The notes beneath the pieces are model-generated. The model saw nothing but the letters and a program-made list of their open reading frames with translations. It did not search any database and was not told where the DNA came from. A stretch of 64,000 nucleotides of DNA from Methylosinus sp. PW1 (GTDB lineage: Bacteria; Pseudomonadota; Alphaproteobacteria; Rhizobiales; Beijerinckiaceae): contig NZ_JQNK01000004.1 in NCBI RefSeq assembly GCF_000745215.1, positions 2,501-66,500 of the forward strand. The letters are read 5' to 3'. The position numbers and the translations under genes were made by a program. Below are positions 10,101-16,811 of the stretch, one piece after another (within the stretch, counting starts at the first letter, position 1; each line of letters begins with the position of its first letter).

Positions 10101-13100
10101 TGAAGCTCGGCGAGCTGCACGGCGAGCGGCAGATCTGGCCGCAGCCGCACGCGCACGGGCAGCGTGTTGGTGAAGAGCCCGATATGCGCGTCGAGCCCGG
10201 CCTCCGCCTCCGAGCGGCCGGAAACCGGCGCGCCGAAAACGATGTCGCAGCGCCCCGTCATCGCGCCGAGAAAGGCTGCAAAAACGCCCTGCAGCAGAGT
10301 GGCGAGGGTCGATCCGCGCCGACGTCCGAACGCCTCCAGCTGCTTCGCCAGGCCGGGCCGCAGAGCGAGCGGCAATTCATGCGTCTCGCCGAATGCGGCG
10401 GCGGGATCGAACAGCAAGGTCGGCGCGACGCCGGCGATCGCCTCCCGCCATGCGGCGCGGGCGGGCTCGGGGTCGCGCGCGGCGAGGCGGCGGACGACGC
10501 TCGGGTAATCGGGAAGGATCGGCGCGAGCGCGGCGCCGGCGTAGGCGGCGAGAAGATCGCGCAGCATCACGCCGGAGGACCAGCCGTCGCCGATGAGATG
10601 ATGGCAGACGAGGACAAGCGCATGGCGCTCCTCCGCCAGCCGAACCAGCACGGCGCGCGCCAGCATGCGGCGGCCGCCGCTCTCGGCCAGAAGGTCGCGG
10701 GCCAGCTCCTCGCGCTCGATTTTCTCGAGCGCGGCGGCCTGCTCCCGCGGACCGGGCTCCGCCAGCCAGCGCTCGCTCCAGGGCCAGCGGCGCAGCGCCT
10801 GCGGTCCCTCGACGAGCGGCAGCATCTGGAACGCTCTGCCCTGCTCGACGTCGAAAATCGCCGCGAGCTGCGGATGGCGGCGCAACAGCGCCTCGAGCGC
10901 GTCGCGCAGCCGACCGACATCGAGCGGCCCGTCGAGAGTGAAGCGCGAGACGGCGTTGTAGCGGCTCGCGCTCTCCCCGAGCCCGGCGTGGAACAGCAGC
11001 CCCTCTTGCAGCGGCAGCGCCGGCAGAACGGCCGCTAGCGCCCCATGGCGCGCCCGCAGCGCCTCGACCGTCGCAGCATCGACGCCGTCGTCGAGAAGAG
11101 TCCTCGCGTCCTGGTCGGCGCGGCGCAGCGCGGCCGCCATTGCGGCGATGTTGCGCCGCTCGAAGACGTCGCGCGGCCGCAGCCTATATCCGCGCTTGCG
11201 CAGCGCAGCGCAGAGGCCGATGGCGGAAATGCTGTCGCCGCCGAGAAAGAAGAAATCATCCTGCGCGCCGACCGTCTCGAGGCGCAGGACCTCGACGAAT
11301 ACTTCCGCGAGCAGCGTCTCCAGTCCGGGCGCCGGCGGGCGGGCCGTCGGCGCGTCTACGGACGGATCGGGCAGCGCCTTGCGATCGAGCTTGCCGCTCG
11401 CGCCGAGCGGGAAGGCCTCGAGCACAACGATGGCGACCGGCGTCATATAGGCCGGCAGGCGACGCGCCAGAGCGGCGCGCAGCGCATCCGCGTCGAGCGC
11501 GCGCCCAGGCGCATCCGGCGTCGCATAGGCGACGATCTGGCGCGCGTCGCCCTCCCCGGCCGCGGAGCCGAAGAGACGCGCGACCGCCGCCGCCCCGCCG
11601 ACGCCGGGCTGCTCGAAAAGCGCGCTCTCGATCTCGCCCAATTCGATGCGCTGGCCGCGGATTTTGAGCTGATCGTCATTGCGGCCGAGAAAATCGAGAA
11701 CGCCGCTCGGCAGCCAACGGGCGATGTCGCCGGTGCGATACATTCGTTCGCCGTCGCCTTCTGGATCGGCGACGAAACGGCTCGCCGTGAGCGACGGCCG
11801 CCGCCAATAATATTGGGCGAGCTGCGCCCCAGTCAGATAGAGATCGCCGGCGACGCCGATCGGGACCGGACGCAGCCGCGCGTCCAGCACGCGCGAGCCG
11901 CAATTCCAGAGCGGCCGTCCGACCGGCACGCCGACGCCTTCCGCCGTCGCCAACGCCGCGCCGAAAGCCGGCTGATAAGTGACCTCCACCGTCGCCTCGG
12001 TCGGGCCGTAGACATTGTGCAACGGCGCATGGAAGGTGCGCTCGAAAGCTTCCGCGAGCTCGCGCGACAGCGGCTCGCCGATGCAGAAGACGCGCCGCAG
12101 CGCGGTCTTTTCCGGATCGGCGCCCGGGGTCGCGCGCCTGGCCGCCACAAAGGCGGAGAGCAGCGAGGGCACGAAATTCAGCGTGGTGACGCGATGCTCG
12201 CGAATGACGCGCAGCAGTTCTGCCGGATCGCGATCCACTTCCGGCGGCGCCATCACGAGGCGCGCGCCCGCCGTCAGCGGCCAGAAGAACTCGCCGACCG
12301 AGACGTCGAAGCTGCAAGGCGTCTTCTGCAGCACGACATCGTCGCTGGCGAGCCGATATTCGTGCTGCAGCCAGAGCAGGAGATTGACCACCGCCCCATG
12401 CGGAACGACGACGCCCTTCGGCCGTCCGGTCGAGCCGGACGTGTAGATGATATAGGCCGCGTCTTCTGGCGAAGGCGAGGCGACACGCGCGTAGGAGGCA
12501 TCCGTTTCGATGATTGCCAGCGCATCGAAGATCAGGAGCGGAGCCATCGTCTCGAAGCGCCCGCGCAGAGCGCTATTGGTGATAATGAGCCGTGGCGACG
12601 CATCCTCGACCATGTAAGCGAGCCGCTCATCGGGATAGCTCGTGTCGAGCGGCAAATAGGCGGCGCCGGCCTCGAGCGCCGCCATCAGCGCCAGGCTCAG
12701 ATGCACCGAGCGCGGAAGCGCCACGGCGACGCGATCGCCGCGAACCACTCCCGCCGCGGCCAGAGCGAGAGCCAGCCGCGCGACCTGGGCGCGCATCTCG
12801 CGATAGGCCAGCCTATGTCGGCGATCGATCAATGCCGGCGCGTCCGGCGTGCGCTCGGCCTGCGCGTGCAAGAGGTCGCACACAGAGGCTGGCGGTATGA
12901 CGCGCCGCGTGTCATTGACCGCTGCGATCAGCGTTGTTTCGCTCTCCGTCATGAGCGCGATCTCGCCGATCGCCGTTTGCGGGCTTTCGGCGAGCCGACG
13001 CGCGAAGCGCGCGAGCCGCTCGGCATGGAGCTCCAGCTCGCGCCCCCCGTAACGCGCGCCATTGGCGACGAGATCGACGATGAGCTCGCGCTCGGCGAGA

Positions 13101-14323
13101 TAGAGGTCGAATTCGATATCCTCGACCGGGCCGGAAGCGAGCTGATGCGTGATCCCTTCGACGCCCGCGAAGTCGAGGCGATAGTCGAACACCTTGAAAT
13201 TCAGCAGCGGCCCATGGAGCGCGCGTCCAGAAGCGAGGAAGCTAAGATCGCGCCGCAGCTGCTCGGCCTCGTATCGCTGATGGCGACGCACCATGTCCAA
13301 TTCGCGCCCGAGCGCGGCGGCGACGTCGACGAAGGACATGTCGGCGTCGATCGCGATCTGCAGCGGCAGGACATTCACCACCGGCCCGATCGCATGCAAT
13401 GCGACAGAGCCCATGCGCCGCATGAAATGCGCGCCTACAGAGAGACGCGCCGCGCCGGTCATGCGGCGCAGATAGACGGCGACCGCAGCCATCGCCATCA
13501 CGCCGACGGAAACGCGCCCGGCCGTCGCATGCACGGACAGAAGCGCGGTCGTTTGCGCATCGAGCGCGATCCGCTCGCGCAATGGGAGCGTGAATTTTCC
13601 GTCCGCCGGCGCGCGCCGCGACGACAGAGTGACAGCCTGCGGCAGATCGCGCGCATGCTCCGCCCAAAATCGCCGATCGGCGGCTTGCGTCGGCGAGCCG
13701 TCATAGGCCGCATATTCCTTCACAACCTCGGCGAAGGAAACGAAAGGCGAAGGCGAAGGAGCCAGCCCGCGACGCAGCGCGGTGTAGATTTCGCTCACGC
13801 GTCGCGCGATCGCCGTGAAGCCATATCCGTCCACCGAAAGATGGTGATAGCGTTGAAACCAGAACCAACGTTCGGCGCCGCCGGGAGCCGACCCCTCCGC
13901 GCTGAGGCGAAACAACATGTGCCGGTAGAGCGGCGCTTCGCCCGCGAGCGTCCGAGGCGTCTCCAGATCGTCGCGCATCAGCCGCCGCGCGGCGCCGGCC
14001 GGATCGGCTTCACCCGTCAGGTCGATCAGCTCCGGCTCCGGCAGATCGACCGCCTGCACATTGTTCGGCACGAGCTGCGCAGGCCCCTCCTCCGTCTCGA
14101 CGAAGCGCGCATGGACGAGATCGGCCTCCGCGAGCCCGAGACGGACCGCAGCGCTGAAGCAGGCGACGTCCAGCCTGCCTTTCAGCTCGACATATTGCGC
14201 GACGACATAAGCGTTGGAGGCGGCGGCGAGCTGCTCCGCCATCCATATGCCGGGTTGCGCCGCGACGAGCGGAAGCGTCTGCGCAGCCGCGAGCGGCCGC
14301 TCTGGAGCGATGTCTGCGAGCAC
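7142..14323 (-). CDS. Dimodular siderophore NRPS, C-A-T-C-A-T-TE (DhbF-like)
   Basis: The protein has 2393 residues. Domains are C1 (about 15-455; HHLSVDG at 160-166), A1 (about 480-975; YTSGSTGRPKG), T1 (FLGGDS, Ser1031), C2 (about 1095-1510; HHLIGDG at 1241-1247), A2 (about 1545-2045), T2 (ALGGHS, Ser2094) and thioesterase (about 2150-2393; GYSLGG with Ser2227, DCPHTE). The ten A2 pocket residues read D-V-W-H-F-S-L-V-D-K, the serine code of EntF. A1 reads D-V-G-N-F-I-V-V-E-K, which I cannot assign. The layout matches Bacillus DhbF (bacillibactin) and the dimodular synthetases of (DHB-X-Ser)3 trilactones rather than one-module EntF. C1 should accept DHB from EntB, and the TE should oligomerise and cyclise. 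No epimerase domain is present. MbtH lies just upstream. Confidence 0.95.
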   Translation of the reverse strand: MLADIAPERPLAAAQTLPLVAAQPGIWMAEQLAAASNAYVVAQYVELKGRLDVACFSAAVRLGLAEADLVHARFVETEEGPAQLVPNNVQAVDLPEPELIDLTGEADPAGAARRLMRDDLETPRTLAGEAPLYRHMLFRLSAEGSAPGGAERWFWFQRYHHLSVDGYGFTAIARRVSEIYTALRRGLAPSPSPFVSFAEVVKEYAAYDGSPTQAADRRFWAEHARDLPQAVTLSSRRAPADGKFTLPLRERIALDAQTTALLSVHATAGRVSVGVMAMAAVAVYLRRMTGAARLSVGAHFMRRMGSVALHAIGPVVNVLPLQIAIDADMSFVDVAAALGRELDMVRRHQRYEAEQLRRDLSFLASGRALHGPLLNFKVFDYRLDFAGVEGITHQLASGPVEDIEFDLYLAERELIVDLVANGARYGGRELELHAERLARFARRLAESPQTAIGEIALMTESETTLIAAVNDTRRVIPPASVCDLLHAQAERTPDAPALIDRRHRLAYREMRAQVARLALALAAAGVVRGDRVAVALPRSVHLSLALMAALEAGAAYLPLDTSYPDERLAYMVEDASPRLIITNSALRGRFETMAPLLIFDALAIIETDASYARVASPSPEDAAYIIYTSGSTGRPKGVVVPHGAVVNLLLWLQHEYRLASDDVVLQKTPCSFDVSVGEFFWPLTAGARLVMAPPEVDRDPAELLRVIREHRVTTLNFVPSLLSAFVAARRATPGADPEKTALRRVFCIGEPLSRELAEAFERTFHAPLHNVYGPTEATVEVTYQPAFGAALATAEGVGVPVGRPLWNCGSRVLDARLRPVPIGVAGDLYLTGAQLAQYYWRRPSLTASRFVADPEGDGERMYRTGDIARWLPSGVLDFLGRNDDQLKIRGQRIELGEIESALFEQPGVGGAAAVARLFGSAAGEGDARQIVAYATPDAPGRALDADALRAALARRLPAYMTPVAIVVLEAFPLGASGKLDRKALPDPSVDAPTARPPAPGLETLLAEVFVEVLRLETVGAQDDFFFLGGDSISAIGLCAALRKRGYRLRPRDVFERRNIAAMAAALRRADQDARTLLDDGVDAATVEALRARHGALAAVLPALPLQEGLLFHAGLGESASRYNAVSRFTLDGPLDVGRLRDALEALLRRHPQLAAIFDVEQGRAFQMLPLVEGPQALRRWPWSERWLAEPGPREQAAALEKIEREELARDLLAESGGRRMLARAVLVRLAEERHALVLVCHHLIGDGWSSGVMLRDLLAAYAGAALAPILPDYPSVVRRLAARDPEPARAAWREAIAGVAPTLLFDPAAAFGETHELPLALRPGLAKQLEAFGRRRGSTLATLLQGVFAAFLGAMTGRCDIVFGAPVSGRSEAEAGLDAHIGLFTNTLPVRVRLRPDLPLAVQLAELQSRQIALMEHDGLGLGEIQRLAGASTLFDALLVVENYPEDVGLYSQDFAGLRLVGARNRSYSHYPLTLMALPGREMELRLEYREGVVEPERLGRRIVRLLEQLVDAPEAPLASLDLLTPDERETIAAVNDTGVETPATTLCGLLEEQARRTPHAPALIDADHELSYAQLRRQVARLARRLAAAGVGRGDLVAIALPRSARLAIALMATQQAGAAYLPLDTSYPDERLRYMVEDGAPRLIVTEEASRGRFEGLAPLLAFDRSPEIDEADEPCFASPATPDDPAYVIYTSGSTGRPKGVVVSHRAIVNRLLWMQHEYGLGAGDVVLQKTPSSFDVSVWEFFWPLMAGAALVMAPPEAHRDPAEILRLIRAHRVTTLHFVPSMLAAFVSATDAARAAEAESLRRVFCSGEALSRELAEDFGALFGVPLHNLYGPTEAAVDVTYQPAFGAALETLETAGVPIGRPVWNTGVRVLDAWLRETPIGVAGDLYLTGVQLAEGYLRRPSLTASRFVADPQAMGERMYRTGDIVRRRPDGALDYLGRSDDQIKIRGQRIELGEIESVLAEQPGVEQAAVVARVSAAGGLVGADERRLIGYVVAGAEIDVEALRRAVAQRLPAHMTPTAIVRLPEFPLSASGKLDRKALPEPEAAPRRHGRKPTPGVEMALADLFARALGVDQLDADDDFFALGGHSLLAMRLAADIQREMKVSVSVGQLMAAPSVESLARELFAERREEDRRAGFAETLRLRAGEGPPLVCIHPASGFSWQFGALTRYLRSDWPVIALQSPRPSGPIASCRNMEEVCDRHLATLRENQPHGPYRLLGYSLGGVVAQAIAARLSAEGEEIAFLGLLDTYPSEIQDWTKPLDAAGEEEIEREKALFMDASQEALDSTLAREKAEMFGHIMANYEDSVRLLASAKTPRYEGEATLFVALRTLPEGMDVEETWRPYVGALKFVAFDCPHTEIISPRMLRELGPALNEILVAIDAKRGPE

Positions 14324-14374
14324 GATCAGTCCTTTGAAAATCGAAACGTCACGAAACAGGCGTGAAACGGCGCG

Positions 14375-14584
14375 TCAGCCGGCCTCTGCGCGCGGGCGCA
14401 TGTCGATCCAATGATCGTCGACATATTGCATGCATTGCAGGCGCGTTCCCGGACCGAAGACACGGCGCCATCCTTTCGGATCGGCGGAGAAATCCGGCCA
14501 CAGGCTGAATTGCGCGCGTGCGTTGACGAGAACGACGAAGCTCAGCCGCTCGTCGTCGAAAGGATTGATCTGCGCGTCATCCAT
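14375..14584 (-). CDS. MbtH-like protein
   Basis: This 69-residue protein carries the family signature: NPFDDE, F-x-VLVN, QFSLWPDF, P-x-GW, and the C-terminal W-x-DMRP. MbtH proteins bind NRPS adenylation domains and support their folding and activity. The start at 14584 is set by GGAGA upstream; an ATG 11 codons earlier lies inside the PepSY gene. The gene overlaps the PepSY stop and sits 51 bp before the NRPS, as usual for YbdZ/MbtH partners. Confidence 0.96.
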   Translation of the reverse strand: MDDAQINPFDDERLSFVVLVNARAQFSLWPDFSADPKGWRRVFGPGTRLQCMQYVDDHWIDMRPRAEAG

Positions 14585-16241
14585 GGATGTCGTCTCCTTC
14601 ACCAGCGCCGACCGCAACGGCGCATCTGTTCGAAGAAACCGGAATTGCGGCGCCTGGGGCCGGCTCCTGCCGTCGGCGCGTCGACCAGACGCTGTCGATC
14701 GGCCCCAGCTCGACGCGGCGCGCCGTCACCCGCGCCAGAGCCCCAAAGCAGAGCGCTGCGCACAAAGCCACGATATCGACGCCGGCGCTGATCGGATCGG
14801 CCGCCGCCCACGGCCCGAGGCCGGGCGCCGCCAGAGCGACCGCGCTGGTGAGGGGAAGCGAGAGAGCGCCGACCGCCGCGAGATAGGCCAGCTCGACTCC
14901 AGCGCGCGCCGCGCCGCGCAGAAACGCAAAGGCGACAGCGCCGAAGAAGACAGCGTGATAGACCCAATGTCGCCACGCCTCGACGTCCTCGACATGGCCA
15001 TAGAGCCATTTGGTGGAGACGATGGCGAAGGAGAGCGCGCAGACGCATCCGAGGCACACGCCGATCGACGCCGCCGCCATGAGGCGCGAGGCCGTCGTCT
15101 GCACGACCTGCTCCCCATGGCGGCGCGCGGTCCGCCGACGCGATTCGATCCACAAGAGATTGCCGGAATAGAACAGGAAGGCGCCGGCGAGACCGAGAAA
15201 GAAATAGGCCCAGCGCACGGGCTCGCCGCCATAGCTGCCGAAATGCAGCGCGAAGAAAGGCGACACGGCGGCGGTCCAGCCGCTCTGCTTCTCCGGGAGG
15301 TAATCGACATTGACGAGTTCTCCGGTCGCGCCACGCACGACGGCGAAGCCGCCGCCGCGCGACAGAAAGCGCTGATCCTCTCCGACGACGCGCACGAGCG
15401 CGCCACGCGTATCCGCGTCGCGATAATGCAGGCTGTTCGGCGAGAACTGCGGCGAGACGGATTCGACGGCTGCGGCCAATTCCGCGACCGGCTTCATCGG
15501 CGCCTTCTGCTCGTCGCGCTTTGCGCCTCCCAAAGGGCCGGTCGAGCGCATGATTATCGGCAGCCTGCCGTCATAGACGACATGATCCAAAGCGTCATAG
15601 ATCGGCTCGTGCAGGCCGAACACGACCGCCGTCAACGCGATGACGAGATGGAAGGGGAAGCTCGCGACGCCGACGAGATTATGCGCATCGAGCCACATTC
15701 GCTTCAAATTCGCGGTGAGTCGCAGCGCCAGAAAATCCTTGGCGATGGAGGGCAGAACCAGGATGAGGCCGGAGACGAGCGCGACGGCGTAGATGGCGCT
15801 CACAACGCCCATCACTGTCGTTCCGGTCTCGCGATCGAGAGGAAGGCCGGCGGTGCGATGGATCATGTCCACAAAGGCGCCGACGCCAAAAGCGTTCGAG
15901 CGCTCGATGCGCAATTCGCCGTCCGCGCCGAGCGTCGCCGACCAGACGACATCGTCGCTGCGGCTCTTGCGCCAAGTCAAGCGGGCCGGCTCGTTCGCCG
16001 TCGCGAGCCGGAGCGTGAAGTCTTTGGCCGCCTCGGGCCGCGCCGCCAATGTCTTCTCGACGAGGCGATCGGCGTCCTCGGTCGAAATGGAGCCGCCGAT
16101 CGGAGGCGAAGCCCAATGGGAGAGCGGCTCCGCGAAGATGGTGAGCGCGCCGGCGTAGAAGCAGACGAAGAGCAGCATGCCGGTCGCGATGCCGGTCCAT
16201 GTGTGAACGCTCTTGTAGAGCCGCAAAATCTCGCCGCGCAT
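14577..16241 (-). CDS. PepSY-domain membrane protein, probable ferric-siderophore reductase
   Basis: This is a 554-residue inner-membrane protein. It opens with a typical PepSY-TM start (LYKSVHTWTGIATGML), followed by a periplasmic PepSY-type region, a hydrophobic pair (about 150-220), a second periplasmic part (about 225-335) and a C-terminal bundle of several helices. Histidines suited to haem or metal binding occur at membrane borders (VHTW, WLDAHNL, FALHFG). Such proteins beside TonB receptors are thought to reduce ferric siderophores in the periplasm. Here it lies in the same transcript as the receptor and synthetase. The biochemical role is inferred from family and context. Confidence 0.8.
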   Translation of the reverse strand: MRGEILRLYKSVHTWTGIATGMLLFVCFYAGALTIFAEPLSHWASPPIGGSISTEDADRLVEKTLAARPEAAKDFTLRLATANEPARLTWRKSRSDDVVWSATLGADGELRIERSNAFGVGAFVDMIHRTAGLPLDRETGTTVMGVVSAIYAVALVSGLILVLPSIAKDFLALRLTANLKRMWLDAHNLVGVASFPFHLVIALTAVVFGLHEPIYDALDHVVYDGRLPIIMRSTGPLGGAKRDEQKAPMKPVAELAAAVESVSPQFSPNSLHYRDADTRGALVRVVGEDQRFLSRGGGFAVVRGATGELVNVDYLPEKQSGWTAAVSPFFALHFGSYGGEPVRWAYFFLGLAGAFLFYSGNLLWIESRRRTARRHGEQVVQTTASRLMAAASIGVCLGCVCALSFAIVSTKWLYGHVEDVEAWRHWVYHAVFFGAVAFAFLRGAARAGVELAYLAAVGALSLPLTSAVALAAPGLGPWAAADPISAGVDIVALCAALCFGALARVTARRVELGPIDSVWSTRRRQEPAPGAAIPVSSNRCAVAVGAGEGDDIHG

Positions 16242-16250
16242 TTGTCGTCC

Positions 16251-16535
16251 TCAGTGCAGAAGTCGCCGACAGAGATAGAGTCCGCCGAAGGCGAGAAGAT
16301 TTGCGCCGCCGAGCCACAGAAAGGCGGCGCGTCCGCTGCGAAACAGAAAGACGAGGCTGGCGACGCCGAGCCAGATCGGCGCGACGAGCCACATCACGAA
16401 CTGATATTTGTTGCGCGCCTCGAGGCCGCCGGGGCCGGCGACGGCGAAGAGGCCGGCGAGAGCGACCGCCAATGTGAAGCCGAGCACAGAGCCGGCGATG
16501 CTTTTGCTCAGCCAATCGGAGCGAAACTCGCCCAT
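16251..16535 (-). CDS. Small membrane protein of siderophore-uptake cluster (DUF3649-like)
   Basis: This 94-residue protein has three hydrophobic segments (about 12-31, 44-63, 71-88). I chose the ATG at 16535 because the longer frame overlaps the next gene with low-quality sequence. Size and place between the PepSY protein and another small membrane protein resemble the DUF3649/DUF3325 pair often found between TonB receptors and PepSY reductases in proteobacteria. I assign the family by context and topology only. No catalytic motif is visible. Confidence 0.65.
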   Translation of the reverse strand: MGEFRSDWLSKSIAGSVLGFTLAVALAGLFAVAGPGGLEARNKYQFVMWLVAPIWLGVASLVFLFRSGRAAFLWLGGANLLAFGGLYLCRRLLH

Positions 16536-16537
16536 GC

Positions 16538-16801
16538 CTACTTCCTCCCATTCAGCGCGATGAGGCTCGGCAATGCGATCAGCAGCGGCATCAGCGCAGC
16601 GAGCGTCGCGAAGAAGGCGGTCGAGGATTCGAGACGAATCCGCCAGACCATCCAAGCGGCGAGGAGAAAGGCCGCGGCAAAGTGGCCCGCCTTCCGCCAC
16701 TGAAGGCGCAAGAGCGATTGGCGCGGCGAGGCGAGATAGAGACAGGCTGCGCCGGCGACGACGAGCGCGAGAGCCGATGAATGGACGAGCGCCGCCGGCA
16801 T
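16538..16801 (-). CDS. Small membrane protein of siderophore-uptake cluster (DUF3325-like)
   Basis: This 87-residue, very hydrophobic protein has a first helix at about 5-23, a basic stretch (RLQWRKAG) and two more helices (about 40-55 and 62-82). It starts 10 bp after the receptor stop and ends 2 bp before the next gene, so it is clearly part of the operon. It resembles DUF3325-type proteins of siderophore operons in size and location. The function is unknown, possibly an accessory of the PepSY reductase. Confidence 0.63.
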   Translation of the reverse strand: MPAALVHSSALALVVAGAACLYLASPRQSLLRLQWRKAGHFAAAFLLAAWMVWRIRLESSTAFFATLAALMPLLIALPSLIALNGRK

Positions 16802-16811
16802 TTCTCTCTCC

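Noticed and set aside
11045..14365. Plus-strand open frame of 1106 codons opposite the NRPS
   Set aside because: Its sequence is Arg/Asp-rich without domains and lies antisense to conserved C and A domains of the NRPS.
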